From Alcanivoracaceae bacterium (lineage in GTDB: Bacteria; Pseudomonadota; Gammaproteobacteria; Pseudomonadales; Alcanivoracaceae): a stretch of DNA of 64,000 nt. How positions within the stretch are numbered: the first letter of the stretch is position 1; the number at the start of each line of letters is the position of its first letter. Below the pieces are notes generated by a model. The model saw only the letters and a program-made list of their open reading frames with translations. It was not told the DNA's origin and made no database searches. A program made the position numbers and the translations under genes. The stretch is taken from assembly GCA_029212745.1 (NCBI GenBank), contig JARGOL010000009.1, forward strand, positions 1 through 64,000. The letters are read 5' to 3'. Positions 44,220 to 53,963 of the stretch are shown here, one piece after another.

Positions 44220-45315
44220 TGACTGTTGTAAACCCAAGGCGCCGGCATGCCATGAGCCGGAACCGGAAAATACCGGTCACGGCGCCTGCTGTGACCATGA
44301 CAATGGCTCTGGTGGTTTTCGCATGGACTGGCTGATGACCGTCAGCGGCGTGCTGGTGGCGCTGGGTTACGGCCTCTACCTGGCCGACCCGGCCATGCCT
44401 CAGTGGTTGCACCACTATGCCAGCGGCAGCTTTGAGCTGATGAATGCCATGTGGTGGGGCCTGGCACTGGGTATATTCTTTGTCGGCCTGCTGTCGCGGG
44501 TACCGCGCGAGACGGTCATGAAGCTGATGGGCCCCGGCGGCTCCTGGGGCGGCCTGGTGCGAGCCACTGGCGCCGGCGTGCTGCTGGACCTGTGCAGTCA
44601 CGGCATTCTGGCGGTTGGCGCAAAGCTCTATGAACGCGGTGCGTCGGCGGGCCAGGTCATGGCCTTCCTGATCGCCAGCCCATGGAATTCCTTTTCCCTG
44701 ACCCTGATCCTGTTCGGGCTGATTGGTGTCAACTGGACGCTGCTGTTTATCGGCCTGTCGTTGCTGGTGGCCCTGATTACCGGGCGCGTGTTCGACGCCC
44801 TTGTAGCGCGTGGCACCTTGCCTGCCAACCCGGCCTCGGCACAGGTGAATACCGACGGCGCGCCCTCGGTGGTGCAGTTGTTGCGTGAGGCCAGGCCATC
44901 CGTCAACGGCACCGGCAGCCTGCTCTGGGACGGGGTGAAGGGCGCCCGCATGGTAATCCGCTGGGCCCTGTTCGGGGTGGTGCTGGCCAGCCTGATCCGG
45001 GCCTTTGTGCCGGCGGACATCTTCCAGGACTGGTTTGGTCCTACCTTGCTGGGGCTGGGCGCCACGGTTATTGCCGCCACCATCATCGAGGTGTGCTCGG
45101 AGGGCAGCGTGCCCATTGCCGCGGACCTGTTCAACCGCGCCGGGGCGCCGGGTAATGCCTTTACCTTCCTGATGGCCGGGGTGGCCACGGACTACACGGA
45201 AGTGATGGTGATCAGGGATACCACGCGGTCTTGGAAGCTGGCGCTGTTCCTGCCGCTGATCTCCCTGCCGCAGGTGTTGTTGCTGGGCTGGATCATCAAC
45301 CTGGCGGGCACCTGA
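44212..45315 (+). CDS. Cys-rich permease, DUF318 / SO_0444-type metal efflux
   Basis: Membrane protein of 367 residues, about eight to ten helices. It belongs to the DUF318/UPF0718 permease group; motifs VLLDLCSHGILAVG and EVCSEGSVPIAADLF (with the paired Cys-Ser) resemble the SO_0444 Cu/Zn efflux transporters. The N-terminus is Cys/His-rich (DDCCKPKAPACHEP, HGACCDHD), a likely metal-binding tail. With the MerR gene it forms an inducible efflux pair. Metal not fixed. Confidence 0.8.
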   Translation: MSDDCCKPKAPACHEPEPENTGHGACCDHDNGSGGFRMDWLMTVSGVLVALGYGLYLADPAMPQWLHHYASGSFELMNAMWWGLALGIFFVGLLSRVPRETVMKLMGPGGSWGGLVRATGAGVLLDLCSHGILAVGAKLYERGASAGQVMAFLIASPWNSFSLTLILFGLIGVNWTLLFIGLSLLVALITGRVFDALVARGTLPANPASAQVNTDGAPSVVQLLREARPSVNGTGSLLWDGVKGARMVIRWALFGVVLASLIRAFVPADIFQDWFGPTLLGLGATVIAATIIEVCSEGSVPIAADLFNRAGAPGNAFTFLMAGVATDYTEVMVIRDTTRSWKLALFLPLISLPQVLLLGWIINLAGT

Positions 45316-45325
45316 GGGCGCCCGT

Positions 45326-47176
45326 TCAGGCGCTCAGCGCGCGGGCGCTCTCGGTGGCGGTTTCCTTCTTGTCCGGATTGTCTTCTTCCAGCACCAGGCT
45401 GATGATCTGCCAACCGGCGCCCAGGCGCGGCTGCACTTCCTCGGTGAAGACATGCAGCCGCTCGCGCGTATCGATGGCAAACAGCGGCCAGATCTGGCGT
45501 TCCGACGTGGCCATGTAGGAGTCGAAGGTGAATTCCTCGGTGAGCTTGGTGCGCTTGATCTCGGCGCCCTTGGACAGGGCGCTGGCCAGCTTGCCGTAGG
45601 TGAGGTCGGCACTGAACAGGGTGCCACCGCGGTGCTCCGGTGCCACCGTGTGCTTTTCATCGGAATCCGTGGGGCTGGCCAGCGAGTAGACGTTCTGCTC
45701 GCCGAATTCCAGCCGGTAGCGCATGGTCGCCAGGGCATTGAGCTCACGGCGCTGGCTCAGGCCCATGAGCCGGCCCAGGCCCACCAGGTCCAGGCTCTGG
45801 TCGGCGTAGGCGGACACCGGGTTGCCGTAGAAGGTGCCCAGGCCCGCCATGCGTGCCGAGCGGATCATTTCCCAGCTGGAATCGCTGAGCAGCACCGGGT
45901 AGCCGTATTTCTGCAGGGCCGTACCGATGGCGCGAGCCACCGGGTTGGCGCCGACGATAAAGACGCCGCGGGGTGCCGGCTCGGCAACATCGAGGCGCTT
46001 TGCCAGCGCCCGGGCGGTGAGGCTCTGCAGGGACACCGTGCCGATGATCATCATGAAGGTCAGCGGCACCAGGGTGGCAACCCCCTCCGGCGCCCCCGGT
46101 TGCTGGGCCAGGCGTTCGGCGAACAGGGCCGAGATGGCGGCGGCGACAATGCCCCGCGGCGCCACCCAGGAGAGCAGGGCCTTTTCGCGCCAGTTGAGGG
46201 AACTGCCGGCTGTGCTGACGATCACTGACAGCGGTCGCGCGATAAACTGCACCACGCACAACATCAGCAGGGCGACACCACCGAGTGCGGCAATTTCTTC
46301 CATGCGCAGGCGCGCCGCAAGGACGATAAACAGGCCGCTGATCAATATGACGCTGAGGTTTTCCTTGAAGTGGAGGATGTCTTCCGTGCGCACGCCGCGC
46401 CAGTTGGTCAGCACCATGCCGCACACGGTGACAGCCACCAGGCCGGATTCTTCCTTCAGTTCATTGGACACCACGAACTGCGCCACCACCGCAGACAGCA
46501 CCAGGAAGCTGCGCAGGAATTCCGGCACCAGGTGCCTCTTGAGAAGCTCCGCCAGGGCCCAGGCCGCCACCAGGCCCACCGCGGCGCCGAGGAAAATGGT
46601 CTGCAGGAACAGCCACAGGCTGTGGCCAATGCCACCGGCCGGGCCGCCGGCCACCACAATCAGCTCGTAGGCCAGTACCGCCAGCAGGGCACCCAGCGGG
46701 TCGATGACAATGCCTTCCCAGCGCAGCAGGCGGGAGACGCTGGCCACCGGACGGACGCTGCGAAGCAGTGGCACGATCACGGTGGGGCCGGTCACCGTCA
46801 CCAGGGCACCGAACAGCAGGGCCAGTTCAAATTCCATTTCGACGATGTACACCGCCGCGGTGGTGATGACCGCCCAGGTAATCAGTGCGCCCCAGGTCAC
46901 CAGGCGGCGCACGGTGGTCTCCAGGCCCTTGATCTCGTCCAGCTTCAGGGTCATGGCCCCTTCAAACAGGATGATGGCCACCGCCAGTGATACGCCGGGC
47001 AGTAACAGGTCGCCAAACATCTCGTTCGGGTCGAGCAGGCCCAGCAACGGGCCGATGGCGATCCCGGAGAGCAGCAACGGCAGAATGGCTGGGAGCTTGA
47101 TGCGCCACGCGGCCCACTGGCAGACAAACGCAATTGCGGTGATCAGCGCCAGCTGAAGGGCGATGCCTAGATCCAT
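45326..47176 (-). CDS. CPA1-type Na+(K+)/H+ antiporter with C-terminal regulatory domain
   Basis: 616 residues: about 12 hydrophobic helices to residue 400 and a cytosolic C-terminal part with an NAD-binding-like TrkA-N fold (FIVGANPVARAIGTALQKYG) plus a shorter end. Motifs GPTVIVPLLRSVRP and EGIVIDPLGALLAV (about 145-175) match CPA1 antiporters, the Asp in IDP being the likely ion site. The fold suggests ligand-gated ion exchange for pH or osmotic homeostasis. ATG 47176. Confidence 0.88.
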   Translation of the reverse strand: MDLGIALQLALITAIAFVCQWAAWRIKLPAILPLLLSGIAIGPLLGLLDPNEMFGDLLLPGVSLAVAIILFEGAMTLKLDEIKGLETTVRRLVTWGALITWAVITTAAVYIVEMEFELALLFGALVTVTGPTVIVPLLRSVRPVASVSRLLRWEGIVIDPLGALLAVLAYELIVVAGGPAGGIGHSLWLFLQTIFLGAAVGLVAAWALAELLKRHLVPEFLRSFLVLSAVVAQFVVSNELKEESGLVAVTVCGMVLTNWRGVRTEDILHFKENLSVILISGLFIVLAARLRMEEIAALGGVALLMLCVVQFIARPLSVIVSTAGSSLNWREKALLSWVAPRGIVAAAISALFAERLAQQPGAPEGVATLVPLTFMMIIGTVSLQSLTARALAKRLDVAEPAPRGVFIVGANPVARAIGTALQKYGYPVLLSDSSWEMIRSARMAGLGTFYGNPVSAYADQSLDLVGLGRLMGLSQRRELNALATMRYRLEFGEQNVYSLASPTDSDEKHTVAPEHRGGTLFSADLTYGKLASALSKGAEIKRTKLTEEFTFDSYMATSERQIWPLFAIDTRERLHVFTEEVQPRLGAGWQIISLVLEEDNPDKKETATESARALSA

Positions 47177-47273
47177 GGAGAGTCGATCCTTGAGGTGATG
47201 GCGCTTATGGTTTCAGGGCCGGGCCAGCGCTGCAACTGTCCTTTTGTGCCGGGCTTGCCATGGCGCGGGGATG

Positions 47274-49268
47274 TCAAGGCGCAAGGCCTGAATTGTCGGT
47301 CGTTTGCTGCCGGCTCTCGGGCGTGCGCGCGGGGCTGAACGGATTGCCGAATACCTCCAGGTAACGCTGTCCCAGGTATTCCGAGCCCATGCGATTGAGG
47401 TGATCGTCGTCCCGGTAGATTGGCAGGCCGTCCAGCTCCGTGGTGCAGGTGCCGTCGGCGCAGATCAATGCGTTTGGATCAATGAACTGCAGGCTTGGAA
47501 ACGCATCCGCCAACTCCGCAAACAGCGCTCGCCGGGTGCCTTGCTGCTGCGTCAGTACGCTGTCGCTGAAAGTGCAGGGTGCGTCGTAAAACGGCAACAG
47601 CTTGCGCCGCGAACATTCGAACAGCTGGTCAGGAGCGGTGGGGTTGTCCTGGATGATCACCGGGATGGCACCGGCGTCGACAATTCGCTGGATGCCCTCG
47701 TGGAAGGCTGCCGCCAGGGCGGCCTGCGTACTCGGTGCGTCCAGCTCCGGCCAGTGCTCACTGGTGAAGAAATAACGGTCCGCCTTCATGTCGGCAAGGG
47801 CCCAGTAGCCAGCGAGCACGACATAGTCGTAGCGGTGCAGTTGCCGGTACAGGCGTGCGTTGTGCTTGACGCACTTCGGGTCCGGCTTGAGGGCACCGTC
47901 CTTGAGGTAGGTCGGGGTGAGGCCGGGCAGGGCCGGGCACCCGGGGCGCTGGACCGTATTCAGGGTCAGGCCGGCATCAGCGGCGATAACGCTGAGGAAA
48001 TCGCCAAAGTGCTCGGCATGGGAGTCGCCAGCCAGCAGGATGTCGGCGCAGGGTTTGTCCGTGTCGTCCGGACAGGCGATGCGATGCTTGCCCGGGGTGC
48101 TCTCCATGGCGCGGATGGCCTGCTCGGCCTCTTTGCCGAAACGGCCCATGAAGCCGTCACCGGCATCCAGCACCCCGGCCACCACGGTCAGCGCCAGGGC
48201 CGGGCCGAAAAACAGCACGGCGAAGGTCTTGCGCGGCGTGAACAGCCAGCGGAAGCGGAATGGCTGCTCGACAAAGCGCCAGGTCAGGTGCGACAGGGCA
48301 ATGGCCAGGGCGATACCGGCGGCGCCCATCCACGGGGTCAGTTCGCCGGTGGCATAGCGGGCAAAGCTGAACACCGGCCAGTGCCACAGATACAGGGAAT
48401 AGGACAGCATCCCCAGCCACACCATGACCCGTCGGGTGAGCAGGTAATGCACGCTGGAGGGCTCATTGCCGGCATAGATCAGCAGGGCAGTGCCCAGGCA
48501 CGGGGCCAACGCCTGGTAGCCGGGAAAGCCCTGGTCGGCGGCCAGCGTGAACCCGGCCTGGATGATCAGGGCCAGGCCGCCCCAGCAGAGCAGCTCCCGC
48601 AGCGGCCGCGAGGGCGTGGGCAGGCGGTGCCCCACCAGCGCCAGCAGGGCGCCAATAAGCAGTTCATGGAAGCGTGCCGGCAGCAGGTAATAGGCACGCG
48701 AGGGGTCCGCGCTGGTGTACCAGCCGGAAAACAGCACCGATACCACCAGCAGAGCACCGATCAGGCCCAGTCTCAGGCGCGGCGACTGCAGCTTCCACAG
48801 CAGCAACAGCATGGCCGGCCAGAGCAGGTAGTACTGCTCCTCCACCGACAGTGACCAGGTGTGCAGCAGGGCGATCTCGTCGGTGTCTGATTCGAAATAG
48901 CCGCCGGTGGTATTGGACAGGTAGAAGTTGCTCAGCGATACCAGCGCCAGCACCGTCAGGCGTGCGTGGTAGATCAGGTCTTCCGGCAGCATGATGAACA
49001 GTGCCGCCACCAGGCTCGCCAGTGCCACGGCGAGATAGGCCGGCGCCAACCGCCGTACCCGACGCAGGTAGAACTGGCTGAAGGAGAACTGGCCCTTGTC
49101 CAGGTTCTTGGCCAGCTGGCCGGTGATCAGGAAGCCGGACAGGACGAAGAACACGTCCACACCGATGAAGCCGCCGCTGAGGGTGGTGTAGCCGGCGTGG
49201 AACAGCACCACCAGTCCCACGGCGATGGCCCGCAACCCGTCAAGATGTGGAAGATAGCCCTGCTGCAT
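47274..49268 (-). CDS. OafA-type O-acetyltransferase with SGNH domain
   Basis: 664 residues from ATG 49268. An Acyltransferase-3 membrane domain (HLDGLRAIAVGLVVLFHAGY at about 8-27 and GFIGVDVFFVLSGFLITG) is followed by a periplasmic SGNH/GDSL domain with ILLAGDSHAEHFGDF and C-terminal DDHLNRMG (DxxH). This two-domain enzyme O-acetylates surface polysaccharide or peptidoglycan. No strong ribosome binding site is seen, so an upstream start is not excluded. It could act on the glycan made by the 7-18 kb cluster, although 30 kb away. Confidence 0.9.
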   Translation of the reverse strand: MQQGYLPHLDGLRAIAVGLVVLFHAGYTTLSGGFIGVDVFFVLSGFLITGQLAKNLDKGQFSFSQFYLRRVRRLAPAYLAVALASLVAALFIMLPEDLIYHARLTVLALVSLSNFYLSNTTGGYFESDTDEIALLHTWSLSVEEQYYLLWPAMLLLLWKLQSPRLRLGLIGALLVVSVLFSGWYTSADPSRAYYLLPARFHELLIGALLALVGHRLPTPSRPLRELLCWGGLALIIQAGFTLAADQGFPGYQALAPCLGTALLIYAGNEPSSVHYLLTRRVMVWLGMLSYSLYLWHWPVFSFARYATGELTPWMGAAGIALAIALSHLTWRFVEQPFRFRWLFTPRKTFAVLFFGPALALTVVAGVLDAGDGFMGRFGKEAEQAIRAMESTPGKHRIACPDDTDKPCADILLAGDSHAEHFGDFLSVIAADAGLTLNTVQRPGCPALPGLTPTYLKDGALKPDPKCVKHNARLYRQLHRYDYVVLAGYWALADMKADRYFFTSEHWPELDAPSTQAALAAAFHEGIQRIVDAGAIPVIIQDNPTAPDQLFECSRRKLLPFYDAPCTFSDSVLTQQQGTRRALFAELADAFPSLQFIDPNALICADGTCTTELDGLPIYRDDDHLNRMGSEYLGQRYLEVFGNPFSPARTPESRQQTTDNSGLAP

Positions 49269-49360
49269 GAAAAGACCACTGCCCGGAAAGCGGGCAAGGA
49301 TAGCACGGCGGTCAGGGCCGGCGAAGGGCACACAGGCGGGTGGCCCGCCGTGTTCCTGTC

Positions 49361-49388
49361 AAAAAAGAGGGCACCCGGTGGGTGCCCT
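49361..49388 (-). terminator. Intrinsic terminator of the M19-like gene
   Basis: On the minus strand a 9-bp stem AGGGCACCC/GGGTGCCCT (loop ACC) is followed by CTTTTTT. It lies 30 bases after the stop of the gene at 49419-51539, so the acyltransferase further along has its own promoter. Confidence 0.9.
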
Positions 49389-49418
49389 GAACATGAGACG
49401 TCATGCGCAAGCCGCGTT

Positions 49419-51539
49419 TCAGAGCGGGTTGACGTGTCCGGACGAATTGTTGGCCTCGGCCCGCTCCCACATCTGCAGGTAGCCCTCAGCGGAGCGCATG
49501 ATGGCGTTGTAGGCGCGGGCACCGGAACGCGCGCGAATATCCGCGATCAGGTCCGGCAGCAGACCATAGTGGGCCAGGCCTTCATTGTTGACGTCGAAGG
49601 TCCGGTTGCCGGACACCTGGCGATCAAAGCGCAGGCCGAATTCCGTGGTGTACGGGTAGACAAGCGGATCACTGCCGGCGTTGCCGCGCGGCCCGGGCTG
49701 CGCGGACAGGCCGGAGGTGTCGGTGCCCAGACCCACTGCTGGCAGGTAGGGCGTTTTCTCCACCGCATCCAGGTACTCCCCGAAGCCGTTGCGGGCGCCA
49801 TCGGCGTTGGTCATGTAGCGGGCCGCGAAGCCGCCGGCATTGAGCAGGCGCTGGAAGTTTTCATGCAGTGCGCCCTGCTTGGAACGGTGCATGAAACTGT
49901 GGGAGCTGACCAGGCCGCTGTAGTTGCGTGCCTCGGCGATATCGAGCACCTGGCCCGTGGCTTTTGCACTGAGGTGGTCCAGGTCGATAAGCATGCCGCG
50001 GTCGATCATGCGATTGACCAGGTAGACGCCCAGGTCGGTGAGTCCGCGCGTGTTGCAGTGATCGCCGTGGTCCTCGTAGCTCGGCGACGCGCCGATCTGG
50101 GCCAGCAGGTCCTGCACCACAGGCACCTCGCCAATGACCGGAAAGCCGGAATCAAGATGCTTGCCCTTTGTTTTGTCATCGCAGCGCTCGGACTCGAAGT
50201 AGTGCCCGGTGGCCAGTGCCTGGCCAATGTTGACGAAGCCGTTCTCGACCTTGCCACCAGAGAGCTGGTTGTCGGACTTGTGGGCCGGGAAGATGGCCCG
50301 TATGCCGAGGTTGTAGAGCTCGTCCAGTCCCTGCTCGATCTTGGATGTGTTGCAGAAGTCCCGTTCGCCACAGTTGAGGGTTTCCGAGGCTTCCACACCC
50401 ATTACCACCGCCATCTTGCCCTGGGCGATGACCTGGCGCGCCTGGGCCGGGGAGGTGACGACGCGGAAGAAGCCCTTGCCGGGGCCGCCGTACTGGGCAT
50501 CGATGTAGTCCTGCATTTCATACACGCGCCTGGCCTGAAGGCGAATGCTGTCCATGGTGTTACAGCTGTTGTGGGGCAGCCAGCCAATGGGATTGAGGAT
50601 TGACTGGGCATTGCACAGCACTTCGTTTTCCACCAGCAGGGTGACGTTCATGCGCTGGCCCGACAGCCAGGCGCGTTCCAGCCAGGTCCAGTAATAGCCG
50701 GTGTGGGTGATCTGCTTGCGATTCGGCCACCAGGGGAAATCCGGCCAGCCCCGGGTGTCGTAGCGGAACAGCGGGTCGCCGAATTCCTGAAGATTGCCGA
50801 TCAGGTCCAGGGAGCCGTTGGGGCCGTGGCTCACCTTGCTGTCGTTCAGGGCGTAGGGCACACCATATTTGTGGAACGGCGCGCCGTGCATGACCTTGCC
50901 GCCCATGAACTCGTAAGAGGTGATGTGGGTGTGGGCGTCGACGTAACCACGCACCGGATCATTGATGTTACCGCGCAGGACATTGGCGTCGCCGTGCACG
51001 TTGGCGCTGATCTCGGGATAGTCACGGCAGCCGGAACGGCTGACCACATCAAAGCGCTGCTCCAGGCGGGGCTCGTAGGTGTACCAGGTGAAACGCCACC
51101 AGCTGTGCTTGATCTTCTTGATGTACTCGTACTGGATCGGCGACTGGGTCAGCCGGTTCCTGAATGTGAAGCGGAAGCGGTTGCTGCTCACCTCGCGGGC
51201 GCTGATGTCCCATTCACTGCCAAGACTGGGTGCCGACGTGGTGCCTTCCACCAATGGCACCAGACTGGTGAGATAGCGGCCGCTGCGGTCCGTCATCAGG
51301 AAGTCACCCAGGCGCGCGGGTTTCATGAAAAAACGCTCGGCCCGGTTGGCATCGGTGGTGTCGAAGCGGAAAACGCCGTTGACGTTGGTCAGGTATCTGC
51401 CAGTACCGGGTGAACGCAGCGAGTAGCATTGCTGCGCCATGCTGTAGACGGCATTGTCCGTGCGGCTGACAGCCTGTGCCGGCTGGTGGAGGAGAGCAAG
51501 AATACTGACTACGCCAAGAAGGCCTGCGACCCGTCCCAT
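49419..51539 (-). CDS. Large secreted M19-like/amidohydrolase peptidase with extra N-terminal domain
   Basis: 706 residues from ATG 51539 (AGGAG upstream). A signal peptide ends near QAV (24); residues 33-190 form a domain with RSPGTGRYLTN, then DRSGRYLTS, which looks like a beta-trefoil repeat pattern. The C-terminal part is metal-dependent hydrolase-like: VDAHTHI (about 227-233), LIDLDHLSAKA and VSSHSFMHRSK, as in M19 membrane dipeptidases. Many of the 12 or so Cys could form disulfides. Roughly twice the size of a standard M19 enzyme (about 340-400 residues). Substrate unknown. Confidence 0.78.
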   Translation of the reverse strand: MGRVAGLLGVVSILALLHQPAQAVSRTDNAVYSMAQQCYSLRSPGTGRYLTNVNGVFRFDTTDANRAERFFMKPARLGDFLMTDRSGRYLTSLVPLVEGTTSAPSLGSEWDISAREVSSNRFRFTFRNRLTQSPIQYEYIKKIKHSWWRFTWYTYEPRLEQRFDVVSRSGCRDYPEISANVHGDANVLRGNINDPVRGYVDAHTHITSYEFMGGKVMHGAPFHKYGVPYALNDSKVSHGPNGSLDLIGNLQEFGDPLFRYDTRGWPDFPWWPNRKQITHTGYYWTWLERAWLSGQRMNVTLLVENEVLCNAQSILNPIGWLPHNSCNTMDSIRLQARRVYEMQDYIDAQYGGPGKGFFRVVTSPAQARQVIAQGKMAVVMGVEASETLNCGERDFCNTSKIEQGLDELYNLGIRAIFPAHKSDNQLSGGKVENGFVNIGQALATGHYFESERCDDKTKGKHLDSGFPVIGEVPVVQDLLAQIGASPSYEDHGDHCNTRGLTDLGVYLVNRMIDRGMLIDLDHLSAKATGQVLDIAEARNYSGLVSSHSFMHRSKQGALHENFQRLLNAGGFAARYMTNADGARNGFGEYLDAVEKTPYLPAVGLGTDTSGLSAQPGPRGNAGSDPLVYPYTTEFGLRFDRQVSGNRTFDVNNEGLAHYGLLPDLIADIRARSGARAYNAIMRSAEGYLQMWERAEANNSSGHVNPL

Positions 51540-51865
51540 GATGACTCCTGTTGTTGTTCTGATGGGTGTGCTGATGTTCAGGCTTGTGATGGTACGTTCC
51601 GGGACGGGCGTGCAGGAACGCGGGAAACTGCCATTTCTCGCCATCATTCACACAATATGCGCCATCCCGACGAGTGACTCAGCCACAGGCATGAGCAGTG
51701 ACTACGCCGGTGGTATTGAGTCGCAGGATGAGTCGTTGCCCGCTGAGGGTAGTTGCCAGATGTCGGGTTGGTTTCGTCAGAAGCGGTCAATGCCTGTCCT
51801 GGTGGCGGGTGCTATAACGTGGCGCAGCACAATGGCACACCCCGGGCATGAGAAAGGAGAGGGCA
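51540..51865. other. Divergent intergenic region
   Basis: 326 bases between the divergent M19-like gene and the oxidoreductase. No gene seen. A TATAAC at 51813-51818 is a possible -10 for the oxidoreductase, but I found no matching -35. It also holds the strong AAAGGAGAGG ribosome binding site of that gene. Confidence 0.45.
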
Positions 51866-52828
51866 GTGAGAGCAGTGATTGCCACCAATGGCGTGTTCAA
51901 ACCCGAGCTGACGGTGACGGAGCTGCCAGCGCCGGCAGCGCCCGGCCCGCACGACGTGATCGTGCGGGTGCATGCGGCGTCCGTGAATCCGAAAGACTGG
52001 AAGTTGAACTACAACCTGTCCCGCATAACGGCTATTTCCAGCGCCATGGCACGACGCGTCAGGCCGCTGTTTGGCGACGACCTGGCCGGCACCGTGGTGG
52101 CCACCGGCAGCAAGGTCCACGACCTGCAGCCGGGTGACGCGGTCTATGGCATGGACATGCGCCTGCGTACAGCCTCCCTGGCCGAACAGGCCCTGATCAG
52201 TCGCAAGCGCATCGCGCGCATGCCGCCGGGCCTGTCCTTCACCCAAGCGGCATCCATGCCGCTGGCCGCACTGACGGCACTGCAGGGCCTGCGCAGGGGG
52301 CATGCCAGCAAGGGCAGCCGGGTGCTGGTGATTGGCGCCTCGGGGGGCGTGGGCACCTTTGCCGTGCAGATCGGCAAGGCGCTAGGTATGCACATTACCG
52401 GTGTCTGCAGTGGCGCCAATGCTGATTTCGTCACCAGCCTTGGTGCCGATGCCGTGATTGACTACACCGCCGGTGACTACCGCCAGGATGCCGGTGAGTT
52501 TGACCTGGTGTTTGATGTCACGTCCTATGAGACACCGCAAACCTGCGCCGCACTGATTGCTCCGGAAGGCTGGTTCATTTCCACCGGCGGGCAGGGCGCA
52601 TCCATGCTGGCCACGCCACTGTATCGCCTCGCGGGCCGCAACGCAGACAGTGTTGTGGTGGAGTCATACAGCAAGGATCTGGATACGCTTAGTGGCATGG
52701 TCGAGCGCGGCGAGCTGCGTCCGGTGGTCGACAGCGTGTTCAGCCTGGAAGACGCAGAGCAGGCCTATGCGCGCAATCGCACCGGGCGCTGCCGTGGCAA
52801 GGTGGTGGTCGCCATCGTCCCGGATTGA
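51866..52828 (+). CDS. MDR-family NAD(P)-dependent quinone oxidoreductase
   Basis: 320 residues from GTG 51866 (AAAGGAGAGG directly upstream; an ATG at 51848 overlaps that site). GroES-like half with VHAASVNPKDWKL, then the Rossmann half VLVIGASGGVGTFAVQIGKALG (about 158-179), typical of zeta-crystallin/QOR-like enzymes without zinc. C-terminal GRCRGKVVVAIV is standard. Detoxifies quinones or enones; physiological substrate unknown. Confidence 0.88.
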   Translation: MRAVIATNGVFKPELTVTELPAPAAPGPHDVIVRVHAASVNPKDWKLNYNLSRITAISSAMARRVRPLFGDDLAGTVVATGSKVHDLQPGDAVYGMDMRLRTASLAEQALISRKRIARMPPGLSFTQAASMPLAALTALQGLRRGHASKGSRVLVIGASGGVGTFAVQIGKALGMHITGVCSGANADFVTSLGADAVIDYTAGDYRQDAGEFDLVFDVTSYETPQTCAALIAPEGWFISTGGQGASMLATPLYRLAGRNADSVVVESYSKDLDTLSGMVERGELRPVVDSVFSLEDAEQAYARNRTGRCRGKVVVAIVPD

Positions 52829-52901
52829 TGGGCATTACACATCCAGTGCATAGGCGCACCACATCGGGAAGTGATACACCGCGGGTGACTTGCTGGATAC
52901 G

Positions 52902-52929
52902 CAAGGGCCCTGAAAATTCAGGGCCCTTG
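52902..52929. terminator. Strong hairpin between convergent genes
   Basis: CAAGGGCCCTGAA (52902-52914) pairs perfectly with TTCAGGGCCCTTG (52917-52929). It lies between the stop of the oxidoreductase and the stop of the convergent porin-like gene. No T-run follows on either strand, so it may act as a bidirectional barrier rather than a classical terminator. Confidence 0.55.
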
Positions 52930-52991
52930 TCGGTGAGTGAGGTCGCAACCGACTTCACAAAGCCCCGTGCCTGGGGCCGGGAATGGCTGTG

Positions 52992-53963
52992 TCAGAAGCT
53001 GGTCCGCACCTGGATGCCATAGTTCAGGGTGTCAAACGAGTCGTTCTTGTCGCCCAGTGAGCCACGCGGGTAAATGTCCGCTTGCGTGTTCCGGGTATCG
53101 AGAATGTTGGACATTGACTGGTGATCTACTGCAAGCACAACGTCCACCGGCGTACCTGAGAGATCAAATCGTTTGCCGATGTGCGCACCAATTGTCAATG
53201 TCGTCACGGTAACGTCGCTCTTCAACTGGGCGGCGTTCAAATCGGAAAAGCTGCCCGGCGGGGTCTGCAGTTCCAGGTCGACGATATCCCGTCTCCGCGT
53301 GCTCGAAACCTGCGTCATTTCCAGACCGGCACCCCAGAAAAACTGTTCCTGCTGCTGGACAAGGTCCGCGCCGAGCAGCAGGCCTACGCCGGAAAACGAG
53401 GAATCATCGTCCACAAGCGTGCTGGTTCCACCCTCATACAGATAGCCAACATCACGCTCCTCATCAAAGGAAACCTCCACAAGCCCGACCCGAGGCGTCA
53501 GGGTCAGCCGCTCGCCAACGTCCATGTCCGTTTCCAGGTAAAGCGCCAGGGTGGTGGCCTCTGTCTCAATGTCGATGGAGCCCTGGTTCCAGCAGTTATC
53601 CTTCACGCCCAGGGTAGGGGAGATATTACACGGTGAGGCAGGGTCGTCGTAGCGGCCTACGCTCTCGTCAGTGCTGGTCTTGCTGGACTGGTAGCGCAAG
53701 CCGGCGCGCAGCCCGGAGTCGCCCAGACCCAGCGCACTCAACGGAGCTGTTGCGTCAATAAGGATATTGTCGCCCTCATCGTATTCAGCGGGCAGGGCCG
53801 CATCACCCTTGTCCGTGTCGATTGCATAAAACACCTCGGCGTCTTCAACAGATGCCATGCCGGCACCAATGGTCAACGAGATGCCTTCATCGGCTGCATT
53901 GGCGTGCACACTTGAGAGGCCAATGACGACCGCTGCGAAATAGTGTCGGCTCATCCTTTTCAT
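52992..53963 (-). CDS. Outer-membrane beta-barrel protein
   Basis: 323 residues from ATG 53963 (AGGGA upstream), with a signal peptide (cut after HANA near 22). Alternating strand patterns such as LTLTPRVGLVEVSF and TVTTLTIGAHIGKRF run through the protein, which ends GIQVRTSF with the terminal Phe that BAM needs. Cys in CNISP and NCWNQG may form a disulfide in an outer loop. No family name is clear; it may be a pore or adhesin. Not linked by operon to a neighbour. Confidence 0.75.
   Translation of the reverse strand: MKRMSRHYFAAVVIGLSSVHANAADEGISLTIGAGMASVEDAEVFYAIDTDKGDAALPAEYDEGDNILIDATAPLSALGLGDSGLRAGLRYQSSKTSTDESVGRYDDPASPCNISPTLGVKDNCWNQGSIDIETEATTLALYLETDMDVGERLTLTPRVGLVEVSFDEERDVGYLYEGGTSTLVDDDSSFSGVGLLLGADLVQQQEQFFWGAGLEMTQVSSTRRRDIVDLELQTPPGSFSDLNAAQLKSDVTVTTLTIGAHIGKRFDLSGTPVDVVLAVDHQSMSNILDTRNTQADIYPRGSLGDKNDSFDTLNYGIQVRTSF

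Noticed and set aside
47304-48854. 516-residue plus-strand frame across the OafA-type gene
   Set aside because: His/Gln/Gly-rich shadow translation without domain; the minus-strand frame has clear Acyltransferase-3 and SGNH motifs.
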